The notes beneath the pieces are model-generated. The model was not told the DNA's origin, ran no database searches, and was given only the letters and a program-made list of their open reading frames with translations. A program made the position numbers and the translations under genes. A stretch of 64,000 bases of DNA from Mucilaginibacter boryungensis (lineage in GTDB: Bacteria > Bacteroidota > Bacteroidia > Sphingobacteriales > Sphingobacteriaceae): contig NZ_JADFFM010000002.1 of NCBI RefSeq assembly GCF_015221995.1, positions 806,001 to 870,000 on the forward strand, written 5' to 3'. This document shows, one piece after another, positions 8,401 to 17,644 of the stretch; within the stretch, counting starts at the first letter, position 1, and each line of letters starts with the position of its first letter.

Positions 8401-8982
8401 ATGCCGCACCAACTTGTATTTGCGACCAACAACCGGCATAAGCTTGATGAAGTATCGGCCAAAATTGGAACCGACTTTAAGCTGCTTACACTTGATGATA
8501 TTAATTGCACTGTCGATATTGAAGAAACCGGGATTACCTTCAGGGAAAACGCATCGATAAAAAGCAGGTTTATATATAATAATTATCACCAGGATTGCTT
8601 TGGCGATGACAGTGGGCTGGAAATTAACGCGTTAAACGATGAGCCGGGTGTGTATTCGGCACGTTATGCCGGTACACATGGTAACCATGCCGCCAATATA
8701 GCTAAAGTGCTGCACAATATGCAGGGGATAACTAACCGGACAGCCCGTTTCCGTACCGTGATCTCCATGATTTGGCAGGGCAACGAACATATTTTTGAAG
8801 GCACCGTAGAGGGTACTATCCGCCACGAAGTAGCCGGTAACGGCGGGTTTGGCTATGATCCCATTTTTCAGCCCGATGGCTATCATGTTACTTTTGCCGA
8901 AATGAGCCTGGAAGAGAAAAATAAAATTAGTCACCGCGCCAAGGCGATGGAGGGACTGATTAATTTTTTGAAAAAGGTTTAA
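8401..8982 (+). CDS. rdgB: dITP/XTP pyrophosphatase (RdgB/HAM1)
   Basis: Nucleoside-triphosphate pyrophosphatase that hydrolyses dITP, ITP and XTP to monophosphates, keeping deaminated purines out of DNA and RNA. The N-terminal motif FATNNRHKLDE is the substrate-binding T/SxNxxK signature. FGDDSGLEI carries the catalytic aspartates, GVYSARYAG and GGFGYDPIF are family hallmarks, and NKISHRAKA closes the protein. I chose the ATG at 8401 rather than the in-frame ATG at 8374, which overlaps the preceding gene and would add 9 unconserved residues. Length is 193 aa, typical. Confidence 0.96.
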   Translation: MPHQLVFATNNRHKLDEVSAKIGTDFKLLTLDDINCTVDIEETGITFRENASIKSRFIYNNYHQDCFGDDSGLEINALNDEPGVYSARYAGTHGNHAANIAKVLHNMQGITNRTARFRTVISMIWQGNEHIFEGTVEGTIRHEVAGNGGFGYDPIFQPDGYHVTFAEMSLEEKNKISHRAKAMEGLINFLKKV

Positions 8983-8992
8983 CAGCTCATTA

Positions 8993-9982
8993 TTAGGCTT
9001 GCAGCGTTATATCGGCGGCATTTACAAATTCGCCTTCAGCATTTAGTAAAAAGCCCATCGGCTTCTCTGGGTTTTTAATGATCTCTAACAGCAGGAAGCC
9101 CCATTTTTTCCAAAAATTCTCCAGCACCTGGCCATAGGTTTTGTTTATCCAATGGTCAAACAATGGTTTGCTGTTCATTCCCCGCAAGGGCATGGCCTCT
9201 ATATAAAGTTCCTCGCCCACAGGTAACAGGTTATACTCGGGCATGCGGTTGAACAGATAGGCCGAATAAAATACTTTAGCACAAAACTCCTCAAACTGGA
9301 TAGGGTGCAGCGGTTTATCGCCAATTTTATCCAGCAGTTCCTGGTGGTAACGGCGGTTGGCGCCATTATCCTGCAAACAGATGATCAGCCCCATATCGCG
9401 CAGGCGGATAGAGAAGGTAAGTGTGTTGATCTCATCGCGGTACACAAACTCATCTGGCGCATTATTTACCTTGAACAGGAACAGGCTATAGGGTTTGAAT
9501 CCATCAAAAAACACTGGCTGGTTAATACTTTGCAGCATTAAATGCAAATGACTAAATTTATGGATGATAGATTGAGAGATATTAAAATCTTCGCCCTGCG
9601 CATGCTGTAGTTTAATACCGGCCTGCATCTCGTTAAATATCATCCCATAAATAAACTTGGCAGCCCATTGGAATAACTTTAACTCGTTTAACGCTTGTAC
9701 TGCATCATAGCCTTTATCAAATGCCTCGGCTATTTCCTGTTCCAACGGTTCAAAAAATTGGTTATTGACAGCAGTAGCACAAGGTACTTTCAGGTCTTTA
9801 TAGGTGGTAATGCTTTCATCCAGTAATTTAAAAGGTTTTTCTTCCAACGCGTAACGCAGCATCAGCCACTGTGGGAAAACCTGTATGCGTTCCTCATCGG
9901 GGTTAACCGACTCACCTGTTAAGAAGCAATTGCGGTTGCTGAAATTAAATGTATCAAAAGGGTTATAAATTTTTACCGGCAT
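8993..9982 (-). CDS. Conserved hypothetical protein, 329 aa
   Basis: I do not recognise this family. The product is a soluble, mostly helical protein without signal peptide or membrane segment, rich in aromatic residues. The open frame runs up to 10108, but the upstream part overlaps the divergent epimerase gene. The ATG at 9982 (MPVKIYNPFDTF) is the sensible start. It is convergent with rdgB, with only 10 nt between stops, and its start lies 55 nt from the epimerase start, so the two probably share a promoter region. Confidence 0.65.
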   Translation of the reverse strand: MPVKIYNPFDTFNFSNRNCFLTGESVNPDEERIQVFPQWLMLRYALEEKPFKLLDESITTYKDLKVPCATAVNNQFFEPLEQEIAEAFDKGYDAVQALNELKLFQWAAKFIYGMIFNEMQAGIKLQHAQGEDFNISQSIIHKFSHLHLMLQSINQPVFFDGFKPYSLFLFKVNNAPDEFVYRDEINTLTFSIRLRDMGLIICLQDNGANRRYHQELLDKIGDKPLHPIQFEEFCAKVFYSAYLFNRMPEYNLLPVGEELYIEAMPLRGMNSKPLFDHWINKTYGQVLENFWKKWGFLLLEIIKNPEKPMGFLLNAEGEFVNAADITLQA

Positions 9983-10037
9983 AAGCCGCAAAGATAAGCA
10001 TTGATGTACCTGAAAATTTTTAGCTTTGAATTTTAAC

Positions 10038-11054
10038 ATGAAACTGACTTTTCGCCCATACGAATTAGAGCTGCGCCACCCCTTTACGATATCGGGTTTC
10101 TCGCGCACATCAACCCCATTAACGCTGGTAGAATTATCGCACGAAGGTTTTACCGGGCACGGCGAAGCATCTATGGTACCTTATATGGGCGAAAGCCACC
10201 AAAGCGCGGCCTTGTTTTTAAATAAGGTTGACGCGAAGGAGTTTCATTACCCTTTTGATTACACGCGCATTGGCCAGTACCTGGATAGTATAGCAGTTGG
10301 CCACCCGGCTATAAAGGCAGCTATTGATATAGCCCTGCACGATTTGGACGGTCAGTTGCAAAACAAGCCCTGCTGGCAATTACTGGGCAGCGATTTAGCT
10401 AACATGCCTGTCACCAGCGTAACTATTGGGATTGATACGCCTGAAGTGATCCTTAAAAAAACGCATGAAGCTATAAATGAGGGGGCCAAAGTAATAAAAG
10501 TAAAGCTGGGCCGTGATAGCGATAAAACGCTGATTGATACCATTCGCTCGGTTACGCAGGTACCATTGTATGTAGATGCCAACCAGGGTTGGACTGACCT
10601 GCAGGAAAGCCTGGATATGACCCACTGGTTAAAAGAGCAGGGCGTGCAACTGATAGAACAGCCCTTTGCCAAAGCTAATATTGACGCAAACGCCTGGCTG
10701 ACAGAACGCAGCCCGATAGCTATTATAGGCGATGAAGCTGTACAGCGCCTGGCTGATGTAGACAAGGCTGCCGGGGCTTATCATGGCATTAATGTAAAGC
10801 TAATGAAATCGGCAGGCATGCACGAAGGGCACCTGATGATAAAGCGCGCGAAAGGATTGGGCCTAAAAGTACTGATAGGCTGCATGAGTGAAACCAGCTG
10901 CGCCACCTTAGCCGCCGCCGCCCTTGCCCCACAATGCGATTGGGCCGATTTGGACGGGCCTTTCCTTACACGGAATAACCCTTATGCTTTACCGGAATTT
11001 AAAGATGGGAAATGGGTGTTGAATGGAGATGCAGGCTTAGGGTTGAAGGGATAG
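10038..11054 (+). CDS. Dipeptide epimerase (L-Ala-D/L-Glu epimerase type), enolase superfamily
   Basis: A 338-aa member of the mandelate racemase/muconate-lactonising branch of the enolase superfamily. Catalytic elements are all present: KxK as Lys154 and Lys156 (KVIKVKLG), metal ligands Asp180 (VDANQGW), Glu207 (EQPF) and Asp232 (GDEA), and the opposing lysine in NVKLMKSAG (Lys254/Lys257). The family member YcjG epimerises L-Ala-D/L-Glu during murein peptide recycling. Substrate here is inferred and could be another dipeptide. The frame opens at a TTG at 10026; I chose the ATG at 10038. Confidence 0.88.
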   Translation: MKLTFRPYELELRHPFTISGFSRTSTPLTLVELSHEGFTGHGEASMVPYMGESHQSAALFLNKVDAKEFHYPFDYTRIGQYLDSIAVGHPAIKAAIDIALHDLDGQLQNKPCWQLLGSDLANMPVTSVTIGIDTPEVILKKTHEAINEGAKVIKVKLGRDSDKTLIDTIRSVTQVPLYVDANQGWTDLQESLDMTHWLKEQGVQLIEQPFAKANIDANAWLTERSPIAIIGDEAVQRLADVDKAAGAYHGINVKLMKSAGMHEGHLMIKRAKGLGLKVLIGCMSETSCATLAAAALAPQCDWADLDGPFLTRNNPYALPEFKDGKWVLNGDAGLGLKG

Positions 11055-11201
11055 TCATCACATCAATTTATTATTCGTGCATAGTATTTTGGCTTTCACA
11101 AAGTAAACTATAAATTAGCATTTTATAAGTTTAACTGATCGCCGGTCAAGAATCGTTATAACCCCATTATAACAAAGCTCATCGGCACTACAAACCAACT
11201 A

Positions 11202-13694
11202 ATGATAAAATTAAGATCAATTTCAGCGCTAATTATAGCGGGAGCATCGCTTACCGCTTTAGCACAGGTGGCAGCAGCGCAGGCCCCAACAACACCAATG
11301 GCCACCAGCACCGTTTACCGGGCAACAACCACCAAAGTAAACGACCTTATCCACACCAAACTGGATGTGCGTTTCGATTACAAAAAACGCTATATGTACG
11401 GTAAGGAATGGGTGACTTTAAAACCACACCAATATCCTACAGATTCGCTTCGTCTAGATGCCAAGGGCATGGATATTAAAACTGTAGCGGTTGTTAAAGC
11501 CGGGAAAAACGTTCCGCTTAAATATAAATACGAGGACAGCCTGCAGCTAAACATCAAACTGGATAAAACCTATCTGAACAATGAAAACTATACGTTGTAT
11601 ATTGATTATACCTCGAAACCAAATGAATTGAAAGTAAAAGGCAGTGCGGCTATTAACGATGCCAAAGGCCTGTACTTTATCAATCCTGACGGTACCGAAA
11701 AGGATAAGCCTACGCAGATATGGACACAGGGCGAAAGCGAAAGCTCATCGTGCTGGTTCCCTACTATCGACAAACCAAATCAGAAAACTACCGACGAGAT
11801 CAGCATGACCGTATTATCTAAATACGTTACCCTATCAAACGGTAAACTGGTATCGCAAAAAGCTAATGCTGATGGCACGCGTACCGATACCTGGAGGATG
11901 GACCTGCCCCACTCGCCATACCTGTTTATGATGGCTGTCGGCGATTTTAAAATTTATCACGATAAGTGGAAGGACAAACCGGTTGACTACTACCTGGAGC
12001 CTAAATATGCCCCTTACGCCAAGGAGATTTTCGGCATGACACCGGAGATCATCGATTTTTATTCAAAAACGCTGGGTGTTGATTATCCCTGGAATAAATA
12101 CGCACAAATTGTAGTGCGCGATTATGTGAGCGGTGCGATGGAAAACACTACGGCTACCCTGCATGGCGAATACGTGCAAGGCACTCCGCGCGAACTGGCC
12201 GACGCCTACTACAATGATGGCCGCAGCACTATTGCGCACGAGTTATTTCACCAATGGTTTGGCGATTACGTAACCTGCGAAAGCTGGAGCAACCTAACCG
12301 TCAACGAATCGTTTGCTGATTTTAGCGAAACCCTTTGGGCCGAGCATAAATACGGACAGGATGAAGGCGACGCGCATTCGTATACAGATATGATAAATTA
12401 TATGGCCCAGCCAGAGAATGCAAAAAAAGACCTGGTGCGCTTTTATTATAACGATAAGGAGGATATGTTTGATGCCGTTACCTACCAAAAAGGCGGTACC
12501 ATATTAAACATGCTGCGTAACTATCTGGGGCGCGATGCTTTTTACAAAGGCTTAAATATTTACCTAAAAACAAATGCCCTTAAAAATGGTGAGGCACAGC
12601 AACTGCGTTTAGCGCTTGAAGAAGCCAGCGGCAAGGATTTGAACTGGTTTTTTAACCAGTGGTACTACGGCGCTGGTCACCCGGTAATGAATATCAGCTA
12701 CAAGTGGGATGCCGCGAATAAAACTGAAACGGTATACTTTAAGCAAAGTCAGGCTGGCCAGACATTCACTTTGCCATTGGCTATAGATATTTACCAGGGC
12801 GGTAAAAAAGTACGCCACAACTACTGGGTGCGTAACGCGGCTGATTCGGTGACCTACCAACTTGTCGGCAAACCCGAGCTGGTGAATGTGGATGGCGATA
12901 AGAAAACCCTTTGGGCCAAAACTGATACTAAAACATTGGACGAATTAGTATTCCAGTACTTCAACGCGCCATTATTTGTAGATCGCCTGGAGGCTATAAC
13001 TGCATCTTTGGCCAAACAAACCGATAAAGGCGCGCAAAAAGTGCTAATTGCCGGCCTTAACGACAAATATTATGGGTTGCAGATTAAAGTGCTGAACGGA
13101 CTTGATTTAACCAAAGATGATATCCGTAATACGGCAGTGCCTGTTATTGCTAAACTTGCCCAAACCGATCCTAACAACTTGGTTCGCGCAGCGGCCATCA
13201 ACGCGCTGGGTAAATTAAAAGCATCGGGCAATATGGGCATATTTAAAGCGGCCATGGCCAGCCCTTCATTAGCGGTGCAGGGGGCCGCTTTAAAAGCAAT
13301 TGGGCTGCTTAACCCTACCGATGCTTTGCCATTGGCTAAAGGACTGGAAAAGGGCAGCGAGGGTGCGCTAACCACCACCATTATTGGAATTTACTTTGAC
13401 AACGGTAATTCTGCCGAATGGCCATACATCCGGGAGAAATTTAAGACCTTACCTATTCAAAACAAATTCCCTTTATTGCGAAAAATGGGGGCATATTTAG
13501 GTCGTATTGATAACCCCGCCTACGTGCAGGAGGGTGTAACGATACTGAAAGAGATAGGTATCCAGTTTAAATCGCAAGGCGCAGGGCCATTTATGGTCAA
13601 CATGCTTAACACCGTTAAAGCCGACCGCGTAAAATTAAACGATAACGCTTCGGCAGCCTTTATTGACAATGCTGTTAAAGAAATAGGAAATTAG
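11202..13694 (+). CDS. M1-family zinc aminopeptidase with C-terminal HEAT-like repeats
   Basis: An 830-aa secreted metallopeptidase (signal peptide ending about residue 26, AAAQA). The M1 exopeptidase motif GAMEN is at 311-315, and the zinc site HELFHQW is His346 to His350 with the third ligand Glu369 in NESFADF, 19 residues after the second histidine. The C-terminal third (about 600-830) has helical repeats rich in Ala and Leu, HEAT/ARM-like, as in many M1 enzymes. It probably acts in the periplasm on peptides. It stands alone, with a strong terminator 15 nt downstream. Confidence 0.94.
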   Translation: MIKLRSISALIIAGASLTALAQVAAAQAPTTPMATSTVYRATTTKVNDLIHTKLDVRFDYKKRYMYGKEWVTLKPHQYPTDSLRLDAKGMDIKTVAVVKAGKNVPLKYKYEDSLQLNIKLDKTYLNNENYTLYIDYTSKPNELKVKGSAAINDAKGLYFINPDGTEKDKPTQIWTQGESESSSCWFPTIDKPNQKTTDEISMTVLSKYVTLSNGKLVSQKANADGTRTDTWRMDLPHSPYLFMMAVGDFKIYHDKWKDKPVDYYLEPKYAPYAKEIFGMTPEIIDFYSKTLGVDYPWNKYAQIVVRDYVSGAMENTTATLHGEYVQGTPRELADAYYNDGRSTIAHELFHQWFGDYVTCESWSNLTVNESFADFSETLWAEHKYGQDEGDAHSYTDMINYMAQPENAKKDLVRFYYNDKEDMFDAVTYQKGGTILNMLRNYLGRDAFYKGLNIYLKTNALKNGEAQQLRLALEEASGKDLNWFFNQWYYGAGHPVMNISYKWDAANKTETVYFKQSQAGQTFTLPLAIDIYQGGKKVRHNYWVRNAADSVTYQLVGKPELVNVDGDKKTLWAKTDTKTLDELVFQYFNAPLFVDRLEAITASLAKQTDKGAQKVLIAGLNDKYYGLQIKVLNGLDLTKDDIRNTAVPVIAKLAQTDPNNLVRAAAINALGKLKASGNMGIFKAAMASPSLAVQGAALKAIGLLNPTDALPLAKGLEKGSEGALTTTIIGIYFDNGNSAEWPYIREKFKTLPIQNKFPLLRKMGAYLGRIDNPAYVQEGVTILKEIGIQFKSQGAGPFMVNMLNTVKADRVKLNDNASAAFIDNAVKEIGN

Positions 13695-13708
13695 TTCCTT
13701 AGATTATC

Positions 13709-13738
13709 AAAAGGGCCGCCTTCGCAGGTGGCCTTTTT
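13709..13738 (+). terminator. Intrinsic terminator of the M1 aminopeptidase gene
   Basis: AAAAGGGCCGCC and GGTGGCCTTTTT pair over 12 bp with two G-U pairs around a TTCGCA loop, ending in a T run. It lies 15 nt after the stop codon. Confidence 0.9.
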
Positions 13739-13818
13739 GTTTTATGAATTGCACACGGTGTTACTATGGTTTTGGAACTGGTGTGATAAACCCTTAATCC
13801 ACGAATATATAGCCACAA

Positions 13819-13850
13819 AAAACCCGGCCACCATTGGGTAACCGGGTTTT
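13819..13850 (-). terminator. Intrinsic terminator of the lytic transglycosylase gene
   Basis: AAAACCCGG (13819-13827) and CCGGGTTTT (13842-13850) form a perfect 9-bp stem. On the minus strand it ends in TTTTTT, about 25 nt after the stop of the gene at 13875. Confidence 0.85.
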
Positions 13851-13874
13851 AGTAGCTCCGTAATTTGTTTTTGC

Positions 13875-14663
13875 TTAGTTAACCGCCAGTAATTCTTCTG
13901 AGGGTTTTAACCAGCTGTAAGTATTTTTGTAGCCATAGGTAACCGGGTTTTTGATTACCTCTTTCATGGCTAATAACTTATACACATAGCTGCCGGTTTC
14001 GGCATTAAGGTGCATTAAGTAATAGTTGTGTTTATTGTCTTTATGAATTGCTCGCTGCAATTTAATCGATCCAAGGTTATAAGCCGCCGCTGTTAACGTC
14101 CAGCTGTTAAATTCGCCATATAGTTCGCGCAGGTAAATACAGGCTGCGACGGTCGATTTTTTCAAATTCAATCGTTCATCAACTCCTTTACCAACTTTTA
14201 AGCCATAAGTGCGCGCTGTGCCTGGCATAAACTGCCACAGACCACGTGCACCGCGGCTGGATGTACCTGAACACAGTCCCGATTCAACCAATGGGATGTA
14301 TTTAAAATCGTCCGGGATACCGTACATTTTTAAGATGGGTTCAATAACCGGAAATAATTCCAAAGCTTTTCTGTGCAACAGGTTCGAACCCACGCTACGG
14401 AAGCTGTGTTGCTTTAAAGAGTATTTAAGCTTACGGTTAACATTTGCATTATTTACCGGAATTGATTCATCGGCAAAATTAATATCATCATTGGCATCTT
14501 TCTTGTACCTGATGAGAGTGGAGGCACTACTATTGTTCGCAGCGCGATCGATAGTAGTAATTGATACTGATTTCCTCTTAATTGTGGTGCTGCCAATAAA
14601 CAGCTGAGAAACGATAAACAGCACCAAAATTACGGAGCACGTAATTAAGTGTTTTTTAATCAT
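13875..14663 (-). CDS. Lytic transglycosylase, SLT domain (MltD-like)
   Basis: A 262-aa peptidoglycan lyase that cleaves the MurNAc-GlcNAc bond to give 1,6-anhydro ends. An N-terminal hydrophobic segment (about 8-25) is a signal peptide or anchor. The SLT catalytic domain spans about 100-235, with the catalytic Glu127 in PLVESGL, then the hallmarks RGARGLWQFMPGTA and AAAYNLGS. There are no LysM repeats after the SLT domain, unlike full-length MltD, so the protein is a short form. Divergent from the pseudouridine synthase, with a 228-nt gap that shows AT-rich sequence only. Confidence 0.9.
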   Translation of the reverse strand: MIKKHLITCSVILVLFIVSQLFIGSTTIKRKSVSITTIDRAANNSSASTLIRYKKDANDDINFADESIPVNNANVNRKLKYSLKQHSFRSVGSNLLHRKALELFPVIEPILKMYGIPDDFKYIPLVESGLCSGTSSRGARGLWQFMPGTARTYGLKVGKGVDERLNLKKSTVAACIYLRELYGEFNSWTLTAAAYNLGSIKLQRAIHKDNKHNYYLMHLNAETGSYVYKLLAMKEVIKNPVTYGYKNTYSWLKPSEELLAVN

Positions 14664-14891
14664 TCATGTTTTTTTAGTGAACAAATAAGTGATAAGGCGC
14701 TGCAAAGATACACATATTATTCAGAATATCAAACACTTACAAAAACGCCTGTTTTTCAGGTAGTTTCATAAGCGATAAAAGCACCGCCTAATTACACAAT
14801 CAACCAAACACCTGCCGGTTTAGAAATGTTTTAAAAATTGTTAAAAAATTGTACCTTTACACCCCCGCTGAGAAGCGCTAAACAACAATAT

Positions 14892-16226
14892 ATGGCATTT
14901 AAAAATCCACGGAACGGTCGCGACGACAAGTCCGGCAAACCAGCTAAGGGTGATGGTCCTAAAAGACCGGCAACTTCTTCAACCCGAGGCAAAACAGGCG
15001 CATCAGATAAACCAAATGCAGACCGCCAAAAGAAACGCTATACCAGCGATCCATCAACAGAAAAAAAATCATACGCACGCAAACCTTCAGGCACAGGCTA
15101 CGGCCCGGGTGATAAACCCGCCCGCAAGTTTGGTAGCGATGCAGCAGGAGATAAAAAACCTTACGGTGCACGTGATGGCAAACCCACCTTTGGGGCTAAA
15201 AAACCCTATGGCACCCGTGGTAGCGATGCTCCTGGCGACAAAAAGCCTTATGGCAGCCGTGGCGATAGCAAACCAGCCTTTGGCGACCGCCCTAAACGCA
15301 GCTTTGGCAGCGAAGCGCCCGGCGATAAAAAATTCAGCAAACCGGCAAGTGGCGGCTTTAAGAAACGCGAAGGCGCTAACGAAACCCCTTTCCGCAAACG
15401 TGAGGAAAGCAGCTACGCACAACGCCCTGCCCGCGAACGCCGTGACGAAGACCAGCCGACACGTATTATGCGTGGCCGCAATAAAAAAGCAGATAAGGCT
15501 GCCGATGACGGCCTGATACGCCTGAACCGCTATATTTCTAACGCCGGCATCTGCTCGCGTCGCAAAGCCGATGAGTTGATCGTCGCGGGTGTAGTATCGG
15601 TAAATGGCGAGGTAGTGAATGAATTGGGCTATAAAGTAAACCCGCAAAAAGATGTGGTGCGCTACAACGGCGAAACCCTGAAACGCGAGAAAATGGTTTA
15701 TGTGTTACTTAATAAACCAAAAGATTATATTACCACTACCGACGACCCGCAAGAACGCCGCACCGTTATGCACCTGGTTGAAAAGGCCAGCCGAGAACGT
15801 ATTTATCCTGTTGGCCGCCTTGACCGTAACACCACCGGCCTTTTATTAATGACCAACGATGGCGACCTGGCCGATAAACTTTCGCATCCGCGTAACAGCG
15901 TAACCAAACTTTACCAGGTTGAACTGAACAAGGCGTTAAGTCAGGGCGATTTGAATAAAATTGGCTTTGGCCTGGAGCTGGAAGATGGTTTTATTAAGCC
16001 CGATATGGTTAGCTATGTTGCCGGCGCAAGCAAAAAAGAAATTGGCATACAGATACACAGCGGCAAAAACCGCATTGTACGCCGCATTTTTGAATCACTT
16101 GGCTACGAAGTAGTTAAGCTTGATCGTACCATTTACGCAAACCTTACCAAGAAAGACCTTCCGCGCGGCCGCTGGAGGTTCCTGGAAGAAGAAGAGATCA
16201 TCCAGCTTAAGCATTTAATAAAATAA
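14892..16226 (+). CDS. Ribosomal pseudouridine synthase RluB-like with long disordered N-terminus
   Basis: A 444-aa protein. Residues 1-205 are low-complexity, basic and Gly/Pro/Lys-rich, with repeats of the form GDKKPYG and GDKK(P/F). Then comes an S4 RNA-binding domain (about 208-255, LNRYISNAGICSRRKADELI) and an RsuA/RluB/E/F catalytic domain with the active-site Asp311 in GRLDRNTTGLLL. Family members isomerise uridines of 23S or 16S rRNA; RluB (U2605) is the likeliest counterpart. The open frame reaches back to 14838, but the ATG at 14892 has the better context. The basic tail probably aids RNA contact. Confidence 0.9.
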   Translation: MAFKNPRNGRDDKSGKPAKGDGPKRPATSSTRGKTGASDKPNADRQKKRYTSDPSTEKKSYARKPSGTGYGPGDKPARKFGSDAAGDKKPYGARDGKPTFGAKKPYGTRGSDAPGDKKPYGSRGDSKPAFGDRPKRSFGSEAPGDKKFSKPASGGFKKREGANETPFRKREESSYAQRPARERRDEDQPTRIMRGRNKKADKAADDGLIRLNRYISNAGICSRRKADELIVAGVVSVNGEVVNELGYKVNPQKDVVRYNGETLKREKMVYVLLNKPKDYITTTDDPQERRTVMHLVEKASRERIYPVGRLDRNTTGLLLMTNDGDLADKLSHPRNSVTKLYQVELNKALSQGDLNKIGFGLELEDGFIKPDMVSYVAGASKKEIGIQIHSGKNRIVRRIFESLGYEVVKLDRTIYANLTKKDLPRGRWRFLEEEEIIQLKHLIK

Positions 16227-16257
16227 GGTAAGCTTAAAAGTTTATACATATAAAAAT

Positions 16258-16288
16258 AGCGGTGGGTTAAAACCTATCGCTTTTTTTA
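16258..16288 (+). terminator. Intrinsic terminator of the pseudouridine synthase gene
   Basis: AGCGGTGGG (16258-16266) and CCTATCGCT (16273-16281) pair over 9 bp with two G-U pairs, followed by seven T residues. Confidence 0.88.
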
Positions 16289-16375
16289 TAAGCTCCTTTT
16301 TGGGAGCGCTCCCTGGGAACATGTACCGACTTAGGGGGCTATATGCATAGATAAATCCCCCCTTTGCGCAAAGAA
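16289..16375. other. Cluster of palindromes in the 16227-16479 gap
   Basis: After the terminator, three further dyads follow closely: GGGAGCGCTCCC (16302-16313, perfect), a stem AGGGGG with CCCCCT enclosing CTATATGCATAG (about 16333-16364), and CTTTGCGCAAAG (16362-16373, perfect). No gene of any size is evident. The stretch could be a repeat remnant, operator sites for the lactonase gene at 16480, or a small structured RNA. Confidence 0.35.
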
Positions 16376-16479
16376 TACGGCTTGGCCACGCTAATAACAA
16401 TGATATACGTATCCCTGAATTTTTGCGTTTATCTGTATTGTTGTTAACTTGCACCTGATACCAATTTACATCCCTGGAA

Positions 16480-17622
16480 ATGAAAAAATTACTGTTTGCC
16501 ATTGCGCTATTATGGTCTGTTAATCTACTTGCGCAAAAAAAGGACGCAACACCCAAAACCTACGACCTACTGATCGGCACCTATACAACGGGCGAAAGTA
16601 AAGGCATATATGTGTACCGGTTTTATACCGAAACTGGCCGCACAGCTTATTTGAACGAGGTTGACGGGGTTGATAATCCATCATACATCTGCGTAGCCAA
16701 AAACAATCGTTTCGTTTACTCGGTTAATGAAATTGGAGCCGACAGAAAAGGCAGCGCAAGTGCTTATTCGTTCGAACCTAAATTGGGTAAAATAGAATTG
16801 ATCAACAAACAGCCATCAACAGGTACCGGGCCTTGCTATATCTCTGTAGACAAAGGGCAGAAACATGTATTTTTAGCCAATTACCAAAGCGGCGCGTTAT
16901 CGGTATTGCCAGTTAATAAAGATGGCTCGCTGGGTGCGGCGGTACAAACTATTCAGGATAGTGGCCATGGAGTTAATAAATCCCGCCAGGAAGGGCCGCA
17001 TGTACATACCGCAGTGCTTTCGCCTGATGAGAAATACCTGCTATATACAGATCTGGGCACGGATAAACTAAATATCTATCGATATAAATCCGGGCAGGAT
17101 AAGCCCTTAAGCCCCCCAGAACCATCAAGTTTTGATGTGGTCGCCGGTCACGGCCCGCGCCACCTGGCATTTTCACCGAATGGTAAATACCTGTACCTCG
17201 TTACCGAAATGGGCGGGGTTATTTATGTATATGATTATGATGGCCCGAAATCGAAGCAACTGGAAGCCATTAGCATGCTGGCCGATGGTTATAAGGGTGC
17301 TGTTGGTGCAGCAGATATCCATATATCGCCCGATGGAAAATTCCTGTATGCAACCAACCGTGGCGATGCTAACGAAATAGTTGTATTTGCTATTAATCCC
17401 GATAATGGTCGTTTAACCTTTGTTGAGCGTAAAAGCAGCATGGGTAAAGGCCCACGCAATTTTGTGATTGATCCCAGCGGTAATTTCCTGCTGGTAGCTA
17501 ATCAGATGAGTAACGATATTTATGTTTACCGCATTAATAAACAAACCGGTAAATTAACACTAACTACATCAAAGATCAGTATAGGCAACCCAAGTTGCTT
17601 AAAATTTACACCGGCGGAATAG
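16480..17622 (+). CDS. Secreted lactonase-family seven-bladed beta-propeller protein
   Basis: A 380-aa protein of the Pfam Lactonase family, which includes YbhE/Pgl-type 6-phosphogluconolactonase. A Sec signal peptide (residues 1-18, ending LLAQ) puts it in the periplasm or outside, so the pentose phosphate step is unlikely. Propeller signatures repeat through the chain: LLIGTYTTGES, NPSYI, ACQ-like GTGPCYISVD, EGPHVHTAVLSPDEKYL, GHGPRHLAFSPNGKYLY, GPRNFVIDPSGNFLLVANQ. Substrate unknown. Many Bacteroidota carry such secreted forms. The next gene follows 22 nt later. Confidence 0.85.
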   Translation: MKKLLFAIALLWSVNLLAQKKDATPKTYDLLIGTYTTGESKGIYVYRFYTETGRTAYLNEVDGVDNPSYICVAKNNRFVYSVNEIGADRKGSASAYSFEPKLGKIELINKQPSTGTGPCYISVDKGQKHVFLANYQSGALSVLPVNKDGSLGAAVQTIQDSGHGVNKSRQEGPHVHTAVLSPDEKYLLYTDLGTDKLNIYRYKSGQDKPLSPPEPSSFDVVAGHGPRHLAFSPNGKYLYLVTEMGGVIYVYDYDGPKSKQLEAISMLADGYKGAVGAADIHISPDGKFLYATNRGDANEIVVFAINPDNGRLTFVERKSSMGKGPRNFVIDPSGNFLLVANQMSNDIYVYRINKQTGKLTLTTSKISIGNPSCLKFTPAE

Positions 17623-17644
17623 AAATATCAAATTATACTATACA

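Noticed and set aside
14950..15647. Open frames of 186-188 aa on both strands over the RluB-like N-terminus
   Set aside because: They arise from the repetitive, stop-poor coding of the basic tail; composition (Ala/Asn or Phe/Ala repeats) is not protein-like.
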